Source of the DNA: Taishania sp.
GTDB taxonomy: Bacteria > Bacteroidota > Bacteroidia > Flavobacteriales_D > Crocinitomicaceae
DNA: 64,000 nt
Assembly (NCBI GenBank): GCA_030150045.1
Contig: JASLGM010000020.1
Location: 1-64,000, forward strand
Direction of reading: 5' to 3'
Part shown: positions 53,464-63,319 of the stretch, one piece after another
How the letters are laid out: every line of letters starts with the position of its first letter
How positions within the stretch are numbered: the stretch's first letter is position 1
Notes under the pieces: generated by a model
Told to the model about the DNA's origin: nothing
What the model saw: the letters and a program-made list of their open reading frames with translations, nothing else
The model's database searches: none
Position numbers and translations under genes: made by a program

Positions 53464-54813
53464 CTAAAAGTTTAATGAGGTTGTTTTATTGGAATAAATT
53501 CTAAAATCTTTTTCGATGGTGTACATCGTTCGTTTCATTTCTTTGTGTCTATACACGACTTTGTAAGCGCCTGGTTGCAAATTAATTTGTCCGTTTGCTC
53601 CAAGTTCATCCAGGTTACACACCCAAGTTAATTCTTGTTTTTGGTTGTAAACAAAAATCTGAGCGGAAATGACTTTCATTTTTTTATAACTGAGCCATCC
53701 TGGCGCATCGATATCGACACGTGTAATTGAATTTTGGGTAACATTTACCGTACGATACACTCGGGGTAAGGTGAGTATTTCAAGGTCGTAAGTTCCCACA
53801 ATATATTTATCTGTTCCCCCAATGGTTTGTACGTTAAGTGTATTTGTTTCTCCAGCCTCCATGATACGGACGTTGGTCAAATTCACTTTACTTGCCATGG
53901 GCATACGCACGTTTAGATAACCTTGCGGTGCGTCTACTACTATGGTATTGTGCGTATTTCGATAAATGGTAATATCGTTCAGCTCGCGCGTAGGAATGGT
54001 ATTCACCACTAAATCATATTTCAGCGCTGGATCCAAGAAAATTGTATCTGGATTGCTGTAAGCGTTTATTGTATGATTGAAGGTGTATTTTAAATCTTTG
54101 GTTCCTGCCTCGTAAAACAAAAGCGTTACAAACGTTTCGAGTGGTGCTTTGTATATGGTATTTAGATTGACTTGTACTGTGGTATTCGTCATGGCTTTAT
54201 TGACAACGTCTACCAGTACTTTTTCAAAGCTATCTGCTGTTTGTGCGTCGGTATAATCACCTATGCATTTAAATTTTTCAAGATAACTGAGGTCCAATCC
54301 AATCCCGATGACAAAGGGTGTCACTTTCACACCTTGATCTTTCAGTTTTTTTGCAATCACGCAAGGATCACCATCACATGCTTCAAGCCCATCCGTAATA
54401 AGGATGATTATATTTCGCGCTTCATTATCAGGAAAGTCGCTTGCAGCTGCTTCTAAAGATCGAGCAATGGGCGTTGTTCCTTGTGCACGCGTAGTTTTTA
54501 CTTTATTGACAATACGGTCAAAATTATTTGGTGCAAAGGGTACTTCGAGCTTGGTGTCAGCGCAATCCTGATATTCGTTGGTAATCGGAACTTGATGTCC
54601 GTAGATACGCAGCGCAATTTCAAGATTGGGAGTACTTCTCAAGTCGTTCACATTCTTAATCAATTGTTCTTTGGCAACCTGCAGACGTGTTTTTTCTCCC
54701 CAAGAAACGTTCATACTGTTTGAAGCATCAAGGATGAATAAGATACGTGTTGTTTGCTGGCTATACGCACCAAAAAACAGAAAAAGAAATGCTATGCTAA
54801 GTAATTTGCCCAA
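53464..54813 (-). CDS. Secreted von Willebrand factor A (VWA) protein inserted in the transketolase operon
   Basis: A 449-residue exported protein. The frame opens further upstream, but reading from the TTG at 54813 gives a clean signal peptide [19 protein letters not shown], starting 8 nt after the transketolase N-terminal stop; this is the preferred start. A VWA domain follows (about 22-200): MIDAS DASNS ([15 protein letters not shown]), the Thr of [14 protein letters not shown] and the Asp of [13 protein letters not shown], all present, so metal-dependent ligand binding is likely. The remaining ~250 residues are beta-rich, CarboxypepD-like modules with no known name ([18 protein letters not shown]...; [16 protein letters not shown]). 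Exported and cofactor-free, it has no obvious link to the cytoplasmic transketolase on both sides. Confidence 0.85.
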   Translation of the reverse strand: MGKLLSIAFLFLFFGAYSQQTTRILFILDASNSMNVSWGEKTRLQVAKEQLIKNVNDLRSTPNLEIALRIYGHQVPITNEYQDCADTKLEVPFAPNNFDRIVNKVKTTRAQGTTPIARSLEAAASDFPDNEARNIIILITDGLEACDGDPCVIAKKLKDQGVKVTPFVIGIGLDLSYLEKFKCIGDYTDAQTADSFEKVLVDVVNKAMTNTTVQVNLNTIYKAPLETFVTLLFYEAGTKDLKYTFNHTINAYSNPDTIFLDPALKYDLVVNTIPTRELNDITIYRNTHNTIVVDAPQGYLNVRMPMASKVNLTNVRIMEAGETNTLNVQTIGGTDKYIVGTYDLEILTLPRVYRTVNVTQNSITRVDIDAPGWLSYKKMKVISAQIFVYNQKQELTWVCNLDELGANGQINLQPGAYKVVYRHKEMKRTMYTIEKDFRIYSNKTTSLNF

Positions 54814-54821
54814 ATCGTAGT

Positions 54822-55664
54822 TTAATAATCGCCTAAAGTTTCTTCTAATTGCGAAAGAGCGTTTTCTAATTGCTCTGGATTTGGTGCTACCCCATGCCAT
54901 TTGTGGGTTCCCATCATGTAGTCAACACCTTGACCCATTTCTGTTTTCATGATGATAACGATTGGCTTTCCTTGTCCTACTTTCGACTTCGCGATTTCCA
55001 TGGTTTTCTTCATGTCATCAAAATCATGTCCATCCATTTTCAGAACTTCCCAACCGAATGCGCTCCATTTAGCACCTAAATCCCCAAGAGGCATTACGTC
55101 GTCTACATCACCATCAATTTGACGTCCGTTGTAGTCGATTGTAGCGATTACGTTGTCAATTTTATGTGAAACGGCATACATTGCTGCTTCCCATATTTGA
55201 CCTTCTTGTAATTCACCATCACCATGTAAAGAGAAAACCAGAGATTTGTCACCATTCAATTTCTTTGCCTGTGCTGCTCCACAAGCATTTGACAATCCTT
55301 GTCCTAAAGAACCAGAAGCCATTCGAATTCCTTCTAAGTTTTTAGCTGGCGAAGGGTGTCCTTGAACACGAGAAGAAATTTTTCTAAACGTCGCCAATTC
55401 TTTCACTGGGAAATACCCAGAACGCGCCAGAGCACTGTACCAAACGGGAGAGATATGTCCATTTGACAAGAAAAATAAATCTTGTTGGTCACCGTCCATT
55501 GTGAAGGCTTTAGGATCGTGCTTCATTGTATCGAAGTACAACAATGTTAAGAAATCTGCACATCCAAGAGAACCTCCAGGGTGTCCGGAATTTACGGCTG
55601 AAACCATGCGTACAATGTCACGACGTACTTGACTTGCAATGTTTTTTAATTCGATTGTTTCCAT
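54822..55664 (-). CDS. Transketolase, N-terminal subunit
   Basis: The diphosphate-binding half (280 residues) of the split transketolase. Visible are SGHPGGSLGCADFL (about 26-39), LSNGHISPVWYSALA, ASGSLGQGLSNACGAA, and the thiamine-diphosphate/Mg motif GDGELQEGQIWEAAMYAVSHKI...DYNGRQ. It is the first gene of the operon transketolase-N / VWA / transketolase-C. A TAATTTTG box about 40 nt upstream (minus strand) may be the promoter. Confidence 0.94.
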   Translation of the reverse strand: METIELKNIASQVRRDIVRMVSAVNSGHPGGSLGCADFLTLLYFDTMKHDPKAFTMDGDQQDLFFLSNGHISPVWYSALARSGYFPVKELATFRKISSRVQGHPSPAKNLEGIRMASGSLGQGLSNACGAAQAKKLNGDKSLVFSLHGDGELQEGQIWEAAMYAVSHKIDNVIATIDYNGRQIDGDVDDVMPLGDLGAKWSAFGWEVLKMDGHDFDDMKKTMEIAKSKVGQGKPIVIIMKTEMGQGVDYMMGTHKWHGVAPNPEQLENALSQLEETLGDY

Positions 55665-55840
55665 AAAATGAATTGCTGACTAAATCGTTTTAATTTATAG
55701 TTACAAAATTAGGGATTTTTGCCGATTAATGCACCATGGACGATTAATATCTATATTTCATGCAACCTTTTTTTTATTAATAGAGTCTTCATAATTAGAC
55801 AACAATTACTACATTTTAAATTATTATGTCGCTACGCCTT

Positions 55841-56149
55841 ATGAAGAACAAACTATTATTGAGTTCATTTAGCTTGTTAGCTTTTGGACTATCTGCTCAA
55901 ACAACAGTGAGCAATCCTCAATTAATCGAATCCAAAAATGGTATCGAATCATACCGAAGTGCAGGTTTTGAAAACCCTACTTTAAAAGAAACAGTTATTC
56001 AAACAGAAGCTCCTGTTTTTGATCCATACGCTGCAATTCAGGATATGTCTGACAAACGTATTGTTCATTTGGAAAACAAAAACACCAAAGAAGCAGAAGC
56101 ACTACGAAAAGAAATAGAAGCTATTAAGATTAAATACAATATTAAATAA
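55841..56149 (+). CDS. Hypothetical secreted small protein (102 aa)
   Basis: Signal peptide MKNKLLLSSFSLLAFGLSAQ from the ATG at 55841; an earlier ATG at 55826 would add MSLRL and is also possible. The mature ~80 residues are hydrophilic and end in a Lys/Glu-rich helix (ENKNTKEAEALRKEIEAIKIKYNIK), likely a coiled coil. No family recognised. It sits 2 nt before the T9SS protein gene, so it is probably expressed with that gene and may assist its product. Confidence 0.75.
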   Translation: MKNKLLLSSFSLLAFGLSAQTTVSNPQLIESKNGIESYRSAGFENPTLKETVIQTEAPVFDPYAAIQDMSDKRIVHLENKNTKEAEALRKEIEAIKIKYNIK

Positions 56150-56151
56150 CT

Positions 56152-58395
56152 ATGAAACTACTACTTTATATCCTTGCCATCTTCTCCACAACATTCGGAG
56201 CATTTGGACAAATCACATCTATTGGGCACACAGGGATTATTCCTACAGCCTACACCGACGGAAGAGCACCAGACAATATTTATGTTTTCTGCGGAACAGA
56301 AATTGGTCAAAGAAACGGTAAACTAACAGGAAGCGCTCCTATCAACACTACTGGTCCCTTCACTTTTACCTGGTCGTATTACAACGAAGCAATAAACAAT
56401 TGGACACTCCTATCTACAGAAACAGGAACAACATCTACAATAGACAACCTACCATCTGATGGTTATCGTTTACTAATTAAAGATATAAATGGGACAAATA
56501 TTTCTTGTAGTTACGCTTGGGTGTATAATATGAATATAGAAGGAACGGCATCAAACAATCGCACAGCGTGTAATGCAACTAATTTAACGGGAACTTTACG
56601 TTCAGAAAATTCTTTCATTTACTACAACATTCCGCCAGATGAATCCATCATTAAAGCAGATACCGAAATTTCCATTTGCTTTTCTGCACAACATACTTAT
56701 GTTTCTGATTTAGCCTTTTATCTAAAAGCACCAAATGGAACACGCATAACCCTGAGTCACAACCCAGGAGTATTAGGTCAAGGGAGTGTTTGTAACAGTG
56801 GAGACAATGTTTCCAATCTATGTTTTACAAACACCTCTACATCAATGTTAAACATTTGTACAGCATCAACACCTTTATCGGGTACATATGGCAGATATTA
56901 TGGTCCAAACGGAGGAATCCCTATTGACTGGTCACCATTATTAGGTATCGATGCTGCAGCTGGAGGCTGGGCGGTTCAAATTTACGACTGCATAAACAGT
57001 GACCGAGGTGCGCTTACAAATGCAACCATTTCGTTCTCAAACCTTGACACACGAGGTGGATGTAATGCGCAAGAGAACATTACCTATTCTTCTGGATCAA
57101 TTAACTCTGCAATAAATGACAATTCTTGTTCTGAAGCGACAGCATCTATCTTCCAAGTTCCGCTTCCTACAATTTATACGTCTCCAATTACACTAAACGC
57201 AACAACATCTAATAAATGGACAGCAAGTAATCCTATTCCAGCTTGGGCAGCAAATGGGAATACTGCATCTGGAACTTCTGTTGCAGTAACGGATATCCCA
57301 TCTGGTTCGACAACTTTCTCTTTCCACGTTAGTATAAAAGCAGGTGACGTTGAATGCGATGAACAAATTTTCAATACAAATTTTGAAAACCAATGTTGTA
57401 CAGCAACAGTAAATGTGTTAAAAGACAGTGTAACCATTTGTCCTGGAACACCAACCTTACTTGAATCTACAGTTAATGGAAACAGATACAGCTGGTCGCC
57501 ATCTATTGGTTTAAACAACGATAGCTTAGCGCAACCAACTTTAACTTTAGACAATTCATCTACTTCAATGGAAAACATTTGGTATGTTCTTACCGTTTTT
57601 GATGATGACAATGAATGCGAGAAAAAAGATTCTATCCTAGTAAAAGTGATTGGCCATCCAAACATTACGATACCTGAACTCTCATGTATGGAAGTAGAAT
57701 ATGATATTTTTGCGACTTCTTATAAAGGCGGAACATGGGAAATGGTAGGTACAGAACCGAACACGTTAAATTTAGACAGTTTCTTATACCTTCTTCCTTT
57801 AGAATCGAATCAAATGGGAATTCGTGTTGGCGAAGCAGGGAAATACATCATGGAGTTTACGGACAGTGTTTGTGGCCTAAAATCACAAAAAACCATTGAC
57901 TTTAAACCTTATGTATGGACATCTATTCAAGACACGGCAATCTGTGTAAACAGTACATATAAACTACAAGCTTGGGTTCCACCATACCCCGTTAAATTCT
58001 CTTGGAACACAGGATCAACAGACACGCTGATTAACATCTCTGAAATTGGAACTTACTACGTAACGGTATCAAATGAATGTTTCTCTTATACAGATTCTGC
58101 AATCATTACAAATAAAATTTGTGACATTGAAACGCCAAATATCATCTCGTTAAGTTCAACAGTTGGAAATAACATCTGGTACGTACGATATGAAGGCATC
58201 ACTACTTTTGACTGCTACATCGTTGACCGTTGGGGGAACAATGTTTACCACTTCGACGAGGTAACTGGTTATTGGAATGGTAAAAACAGCGCAGGTAAAA
58301 AAGTAAATGAAGGTGTTTATTTCTTCACGATCATTGCAAAAACAGAAGGTCAACAAGAAGTCAAAAAACAAGGTTTTATTGAAGTAAAACACTAA
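56152..58395 (+). CDS. T9SS type B surface protein with P-domain
   Basis: A 747-residue exported protein: signal peptide MKLLLYILAIFSTTFGAFG, an Ig-like segment, a proprotein-convertase P-like domain (about 160-305: VSDLAFYLKAPNGTRITLSHNPG ... GGWAVQIYDCINSDRGALTNATISFS), PKD/Ig-like modules, and a C-terminal type B T9SS domain (PNIISLSS, DCYIVDRWGNNVYHF, W-x-G-KNSAGKKVNEGVYFF). It lacks any protease domain, so the P-domain stands alone, probably as a binding module. Its last ~300 residues are closely similar to those of the next gene. It is probably in one operon with the small secreted protein before it. Confidence 0.86.
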   Translation: MKLLLYILAIFSTTFGAFGQITSIGHTGIIPTAYTDGRAPDNIYVFCGTEIGQRNGKLTGSAPINTTGPFTFTWSYYNEAINNWTLLSTETGTTSTIDNLPSDGYRLLIKDINGTNISCSYAWVYNMNIEGTASNNRTACNATNLTGTLRSENSFIYYNIPPDESIIKADTEISICFSAQHTYVSDLAFYLKAPNGTRITLSHNPGVLGQGSVCNSGDNVSNLCFTNTSTSMLNICTASTPLSGTYGRYYGPNGGIPIDWSPLLGIDAAAGGWAVQIYDCINSDRGALTNATISFSNLDTRGGCNAQENITYSSGSINSAINDNSCSEATASIFQVPLPTIYTSPITLNATTSNKWTASNPIPAWAANGNTASGTSVAVTDIPSGSTTFSFHVSIKAGDVECDEQIFNTNFENQCCTATVNVLKDSVTICPGTPTLLESTVNGNRYSWSPSIGLNNDSLAQPTLTLDNSSTSMENIWYVLTVFDDDNECEKKDSILVKVIGHPNITIPELSCMEVEYDIFATSYKGGTWEMVGTEPNTLNLDSFLYLLPLESNQMGIRVGEAGKYIMEFTDSVCGLKSQKTIDFKPYVWTSIQDTAICVNSTYKLQAWVPPYPVKFSWNTGSTDTLINISEIGTYYVTVSNECFSYTDSAIITNKICDIETPNIISLSSTVGNNIWYVRYEGITTFDCYIVDRWGNNVYHFDEVTGYWNGKNSAGKKVNEGVYFFTIIAKTEGQQEVKKQGFIEVKH

Positions 58396-58419
58396 CAATA
58401 ACAACGAGCTATCATAAGT

Positions 58420-58455
58420 TTAAGCAATCGTAAATGAAAGTTTACGATTGCTTAA
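58420..58455 (+). terminator. Strong hairpin between the two T9SS protein genes
   Basis: Perfect 15-bp stem TTAAGCAATCGTAAA / TTTACGATTGCTTAA with loop TGAAAG, followed by AT-rich DNA. It could be a terminator or an mRNA 3'-end stabiliser; the T tract is weak. Confidence 0.7.
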
Positions 58456-58537
58456 TAATTAATTATTTCTATCTTGGTGCAACTTTTCTGAAGACCTTGT
58501 CGTCAAGAGGAATAGGAACACTTTAAATAATAGACTT

Positions 58538-61402
58538 ATGAAGCAAATTGTATTAATGCTGAGTTTCATCTTAATGGGTACTTTTTTTACTTTTTCACAG
58601 GTAAAAAAAACCATTACTGTAGACTCAAAAGAGTATTTTAAAGCTAAAGATGCTGGTACTCTAGATCAATACGAGGTAATTCTAGATCTTAATCAGATCA
58701 TTAAAACACCTCAAAAATCAACTACTGTTCTACCAGACAGAGGTGGAGACGACGAAAAAACGATCAGCTGTGACTGTTATCGTACGCCGGACAACACTTA
58801 TATATCAGCATTAAACACGTGTGATGACTGTACAATGTCTAGCCCTGTAGTAATTCCTTTCCAATTTAATTTCTATGGTACAAACTACGATCGTTTGTAC
58901 ATCAACAACAACGGAAACGTTACGTTTGGAAACTCATTATCTGGCTATTCTTCAACAGCTTTCCCAAGTTCAGGAAACAAAATCATTGCTCCTTTCTGGG
59001 CAGATGTTGATACACGTGGTTCAGGTCGTGTAGTATATAAAGTAACGCCAACAGCTATTTTTATCAACTGGGAAAACGTAGGTTACTACGATTCTAAAAG
59101 AGATAAATTAAATACCTTCCAATTGATCTTATCCAACGGAAACGACAATGCTATTCCAGATGGAAATAACGTTGCGTTTTGCTACCGTGACATGACTTGG
59201 ACAACAGGTGGTGCATCACAAGGTGTTAATGGCTTTGGAGGAATTCCAGCAACAGCAGGTTCAAATAAAGGAGACAATGTAGCCTTTTTCCAAATTGGTC
59301 GCTTTGACCATGCAGGTATGGATTTCGATGGTCCATTAGGAGCAAACGATGGAGTTACGTACCTAAGCAACAAAAGCTTTTTCTTTAACATTACAGGTGC
59401 AAACAACATTCCTCCTATTCCACAAGGGGTAAGCCAATGTGATACATTTAAACTTTGTGCATTAGGTGACACAGCAGATTTCAACATTCTATTCTTATCT
59501 CCTGAGTTAAATCAAACAACTACGGTGACTTGGGATGGCGGTACTCTAAATGAATTATTTGAGATCAGAAATGAACCAGGAAACGTTGCCCGATTAACTT
59601 TAAGAGCAATTGGAACACAAGCAAATATTGGAACATACAACGTATCTGTAACCGCAACGGACAGTTACTTACCAGCTGGTGTTACAGTTTTGAATTTTAC
59701 CATTATCATTCAAGATACACACCAACCAATGAACCCTGCAATCAATGCGAACATCACATGTGGTCAGGCGCAATTAACGGTTACCAACACTCCTTATGAC
59801 ACGTATTTATGGTCAAATGGTCAAACGGGTACATCTTTAACCATTAACCAAACAGAAGAAATCGGTGTAACTGTATCTCGTAACAAGTGTTACAAATATG
59901 TTTCTCGTCCTATTCGTGTTCCTCAACCGGTAGTACCTCGTTTTGAAGGTGGAAACTCACTTTGTCCAGGTGAAGACTCTTCAAGATTTGTTATGCTAAA
60001 CTTTGATGAAGTTCGTACAGTTAACTGGGGTTCTCATCCTTCATACAACAATAGAGATACTGTATACTTCCACCCAGGAACATATAACATCACGGTAACA
60101 GACACATCAGGAATGTGTACACGTACTACACCACTTGTTATTACACAAGGAACAGCATCTATATTACCTCCTGCATTCTCTTCTCCTGTTATCAAATGTG
60201 GTACATTAAGCTACCAAACATCTGGAGGTCTTGCAGGAACAAACGCAGTATGGTCATCGCCAAATCCAGAAATATTATTCAACGGTACGGCAACATCTAC
60301 AGTAAATAACCCTACAATTACGGCAACAAGAGCAGGTATTTATACGGTACAATTAACAACACCGTGTGGTGACCCAATTATTGGAAAAATCATCTTCTCC
60401 AGAGCACCAGTATTTACTTTCCCTGCTGACACTATTTGTGGACGTGAATTTGAAGTACCTGCAGGAACAATCAACACAGTTGACGGTGGTAACTGGTTAA
60501 ACTTGGATCCAACAAACATTTCTTTCTCTCCAAACGAGCAAGCATTGTATCCAACAATTACTCTTTCAGAAAACCTTCCGTTACCTTACGAATTGACTTT
60601 AAGAATGTATGACAAATACTGTCCAGACTTATTTGCTGAACGTAAAATCGTTTTCGTACAGTCAAACGTAAACATACCTGCAATTCAATGTGATTTGAAC
60701 TCTTGGGACTTACAAGCTTCTTCTTACAACGGAGGAAATTGGACAATGGTTAATCATCCAATCCCAGGATATCCAGCTGACTCGGTTTACAAATTTGAGT
60801 TTGGTGATTCAGTAGAGATTCCTCATTTAGTAGTAAAATACCCAGGAATATACACGGTTTCTTACTATGATAACTATTGTGACGCAACAACAACAGGTAA
60901 CATTTACTTCCCTCCTTACATTTGGACGCAAGTAAGAGATACAATGGTATGCGAAGGGTTGTCTTTCCAATTGCAAGCAGAAAAACCAATTTCAGAAGTA
61001 CAATACATCTGGAATACAGGTTCAACTGAAAGCGCAATTACAGTAAGCAAACCAGGAATGTACTCCGTTACAATTGCAAACGAATGTTATACCTATTCTG
61101 ACTCAGCTTTCGTTACCTATTACATGTGTGACATCGAAGCTCCGAACGTAATCTCTTTACAATCGCAATCAGGTAATAACGTTTGGTACATAAAATCTGC
61201 AGGAATTTCAAAGTACGAATGTACTATCCTAGATCGTTGGGGTAACGTTGTAGCTATTCTTACAGAAGCTGATGGTTTCTGGGATGGTCGCGACCGCTCT
61301 AATAAAGTTGTTAGCGAAGGCGTTTACTTCTATAACATCAAAGCAACATCAATTGGGGATATCAATTTAGATAAACACGGGTTCATTACTGTGATTCATT
61401 AA
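58538..61402 (+). CDS. T9SS type B surface protein with nidogen-like domain
   Basis: A 954-residue exported protein: signal peptide MKQIVLMLSFILMGTFFTFSQ; a Cys pair before a NIDO-type domain (about 100-270: VIPFQFNFYGTNYDRLYINNNGNVTFG ... ADVDTRGSGRVVYKV ... NVAFFQIGRFDHAG); then PKD/Ig-like repeats; then a type B T9SS domain (PNVISLQS, CTILDRWGNVV, W-x-G-RDRSNKVVSEGVYFYNIKA). Nidogen-like domains mediate adhesion in animal and bacterial matrix proteins, so a surface-adhesion role is likely. The C-terminal ~300 residues are paralogous to the upstream 747-residue protein (for example WNTGSTES... against WNTGSTDT...). Confidence 0.87.
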   Translation: MKQIVLMLSFILMGTFFTFSQVKKTITVDSKEYFKAKDAGTLDQYEVILDLNQIIKTPQKSTTVLPDRGGDDEKTISCDCYRTPDNTYISALNTCDDCTMSSPVVIPFQFNFYGTNYDRLYINNNGNVTFGNSLSGYSSTAFPSSGNKIIAPFWADVDTRGSGRVVYKVTPTAIFINWENVGYYDSKRDKLNTFQLILSNGNDNAIPDGNNVAFCYRDMTWTTGGASQGVNGFGGIPATAGSNKGDNVAFFQIGRFDHAGMDFDGPLGANDGVTYLSNKSFFFNITGANNIPPIPQGVSQCDTFKLCALGDTADFNILFLSPELNQTTTVTWDGGTLNELFEIRNEPGNVARLTLRAIGTQANIGTYNVSVTATDSYLPAGVTVLNFTIIIQDTHQPMNPAINANITCGQAQLTVTNTPYDTYLWSNGQTGTSLTINQTEEIGVTVSRNKCYKYVSRPIRVPQPVVPRFEGGNSLCPGEDSSRFVMLNFDEVRTVNWGSHPSYNNRDTVYFHPGTYNITVTDTSGMCTRTTPLVITQGTASILPPAFSSPVIKCGTLSYQTSGGLAGTNAVWSSPNPEILFNGTATSTVNNPTITATRAGIYTVQLTTPCGDPIIGKIIFSRAPVFTFPADTICGREFEVPAGTINTVDGGNWLNLDPTNISFSPNEQALYPTITLSENLPLPYELTLRMYDKYCPDLFAERKIVFVQSNVNIPAIQCDLNSWDLQASSYNGGNWTMVNHPIPGYPADSVYKFEFGDSVEIPHLVVKYPGIYTVSYYDNYCDATTTGNIYFPPYIWTQVRDTMVCEGLSFQLQAEKPISEVQYIWNTGSTESAITVSKPGMYSVTIANECYTYSDSAFVTYYMCDIEAPNVISLQSQSGNNVWYIKSAGISKYECTILDRWGNVVAILTEADGFWDGRDRSNKVVSEGVYFYNIKATSIGDINLDKHGFITVIH

Positions 61403-61423
61403 ATCGATTTTCCAACACATCAT

Positions 61424-61452
61424 AAAAGGGTCACATTTGTGGCCCTTTTTTT
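61424..61452 (+). terminator. Terminator of the nidogen-domain gene
   Basis: AAAGGGTCAC-ATTT-GTGGCCCTTT (one T-G pair) followed by a T-rich tail; it lies between the T9SS gene and gap. Confidence 0.85.
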
Positions 61453-61501
61453 ATTACCCCAATTTCAAAATGCGTACTTTAGTAATTCAAAATATGGAAT
61501 T

Positions 61502-62500
61502 ATGAATCATGTAGGAGTAAATGGTTTCGGCCGAATAGGTCGTTATTTTGTAAGAATGGCCTTGCAACAATCTGATTTTGATGTTGCTTTGGTAAACGAT
61601 TTAGCCGACATAAAAACGTTGGCTCACTTACTAAAATACGATAGTGTACATGGTACTTTCCCGTTGAAATTCGAGATAGTAGAAAATACATTGGTGTTTG
61701 AAAACGGAAAGAAAATCGCTTTCTGTAGTTTTAGAAACCCAGCAGAAATTCCGTGGGGACAACATGGCGTAGAACTTGTTATCGAATCCACTGGACTGTT
61801 TAGAAGTAAAGAAAAGGCAAGTCAACATTTGGTTGGAGGCGCTAAGAAAGTCATCATTTCAGCACCTTCAAGCGACGCCGAAATAAAAACAATTGTAATG
61901 GGCGTGAACGAACACTTGATCACCGAAAACGACACCATCGTTTCCAACGCATCCTGCACCACAAATAATATTGCCCCACTTTTTGCCGTTATGCGCGAGT
62001 TGGTTGTCATCGAAAATGCCTTCATCACTACCATTCACAGTTATACGTCTGACCAACGTCTGCACGACGCGCCACACGAAGACCTGAGAAGAGCAAGGGC
62101 GGCGGCACAGTCCATGATCCCTACAACTACGGGAGCAGCTAAAGCCATCACCAAAATATTCCCAGAATACGATGGTAAAATTGGTGGCGGAGCAGTGCGC
62201 GTACCGGTTCCAAACGGATCACTTTCGGATATTACCATGACGGTGAAAGAAGAAATTACTGCTGAAGCAATCAATGCAGCAATGAAAAAAGCGTCTGAAA
62301 CCTCATTAAAAGGCATCTTGGAATACACCGAGGACCCCATTGTTTCTGTAGATATTTTAGGAAATCCAACGAGTTGTTTGTACGATGCCGGGTTGACTGC
62401 TGTCGTTGGAAAAATGGTGAAAATCATTGGCTGGTATGACAACGAAGCGGGCTATTCCAACCGTTTGGTGGACTTGGTTCGCTACATACAAACGAAATAA
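61502..62500 (+). CDS. gap: Glyceraldehyde-3-phosphate dehydrogenase, type I
   Basis: NAD-dependent oxidation of glyceraldehyde 3-phosphate in glycolysis or gluconeogenesis. The frame is open from 61439, but that upstream part lies in the terminator; the ATG at 61502 puts VNGFGRIGRYFVRMAL at the correct N-terminus (332 residues, normal). Visible are the NAD-binding glycines, the catalytic Cys of SNASCTTNN (about 145-153), the phosphate-binding Thr/Arg region (HSYTSDQ), and the C-terminal GWYDNEAGYSNRLVDL. A TACTTTAG element about 25 nt upstream is a weak promoter candidate. Confidence 0.95.
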   Translation: MNHVGVNGFGRIGRYFVRMALQQSDFDVALVNDLADIKTLAHLLKYDSVHGTFPLKFEIVENTLVFENGKKIAFCSFRNPAEIPWGQHGVELVIESTGLFRSKEKASQHLVGGAKKVIISAPSSDAEIKTIVMGVNEHLITENDTIVSNASCTTNNIAPLFAVMRELVVIENAFITTIHSYTSDQRLHDAPHEDLRRARAAAQSMIPTTTGAAKAITKIFPEYDGKIGGGAVRVPVPNGSLSDITMTVKEEITAEAINAAMKKASETSLKGILEYTEDPIVSVDILGNPTSCLYDAGLTAVVGKMVKIIGWYDNEAGYSNRLVDLVRYIQTK

Positions 62501-62538
62501 ATCCATCACATTAATATAAATTGGGGGAACGTTTTTTT

Positions 62539-62645
62539 GGGCGTTCCCCCTTTTCATCCCCAAACAATTTGGGGTGAAAAGGGGTCGGGCTATTCATTAC
62601 AAGTTTTTTGTGCCAAAAAAGCTTTTCCTTGCTATCCCTAACGCG
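62539..62645 (+). repeat. Module A repeat, copy 6 (no module B directly after it)
   Basis: Closing stem GCGTT (62541-62545) / AACGC (62640-62644). A long hairpin pairs CCCCTTTTCA-CCCCAAA with TTTGGGGTGAAAAGGGG (one bulged T); GGGTCGGGCTATTCATTAC is conserved; a second hairpin is AAGTTTTTTG / CAAAAAAGCTT. The next module B in the same direction starts at 63320, beyond a minus-strand gene. Confidence 0.75.
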
Positions 62646-62695
62646 AAATCGGTCTTGCGATATAGCAATTTGATAAAAATAAGTATTTCCATTTT

Positions 62696-63247
62696 CTATT
62701 TTTTTAAGATAAATGAATTAAAAATCTCATTACTTATCTCTTCATAAATAGGATAGTTTTTTTCCTCACTACAAAAAGTAAGTACATACGCTTTATCTTT
62801 TTTAACCCAATAGTTCTGCTTAATCAAAAAATCTTTTTCGTGATCGCTTCCAGCGTACATTATCGAATGGTATTCTTCTTTTTTAGTTTTCACCCTTTTA
62901 CTTTCTATCAATTTGGAATTCGTGATTAACACATCTATTTGCTCCTCTGATAAGGCAACAAATTGGTCAAGGTTCATTTTTAATTTTGACAAATCTTGTA
63001 CCATAAGATTGACATTTTCTTTAAAAATATCTCCTTCATAATCAAATGGTGCCAACAAGATAAATTCTACTCCCATTGCTCCCGCTTGCTTTAACTCCCA
63101 GGTTTCTGGATACTGGATGTAATAGTCCTTTCCCGTTAAGTCTATCCAATCTATGCGTCCGTCTTTTGAATTCGATTTTATTGTTGTTTGCGTGTATCCC
63201 ATAGCAAGGGCAGAGAAGCACAATAAGGTAGATAAGATATTTTTCAT
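62696..63247 (-). CDS. Secreted PsbP/DUF1795-like protein (183 aa)
   Basis: Signal peptide MKNILSTLLCFSALAMGYTQ. The mature part follows the PsbP/DcrB-like pattern: a YPETWELKQ strand (about 49-57), FILLAPF, VNLMVQDLSK, a Q-rich helix, then YWVKKDKAYVLTFCSEEKNYPIYEEISNEIFNSF (about 145-178). These small periplasmic or secreted folds have no common enzymatic role, so no function is proposed. It lies between module A (62539) and module B (63320) and is transcribed against both. Confidence 0.75.
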   Translation of the reverse strand: MKNILSTLLCFSALAMGYTQTTIKSNSKDGRIDWIDLTGKDYYIQYPETWELKQAGAMGVEFILLAPFDYEGDIFKENVNLMVQDLSKLKMNLDQFVALSEEQIDVLITNSKLIESKRVKTKKEEYHSIMYAGSDHEKDFLIKQNYWVKKDKAYVLTFCSEEKNYPIYEEISNEIFNSFILKK

Positions 63248-63319
63248 TTTATTACGTTTAGTGTATGTGATAAATCGATGTATTTATTCGTTTCTAAATA
63301 ACAAAAATGACTACCTAGA

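Noticed and set aside
54814..54900. Longer VWA protein starting inside the transketolase N-terminal gene
   Set aside because: It would bury the signal peptide behind 29 basic residues; the TTG at 54813 gives a normal export signal and tight operon spacing.
61439..61501. N-terminal extension of GAPDH
   Set aside because: It falls inside the upstream terminator, is not a signal peptide, and would put 21 extra residues before the Rossmann glycine motif.
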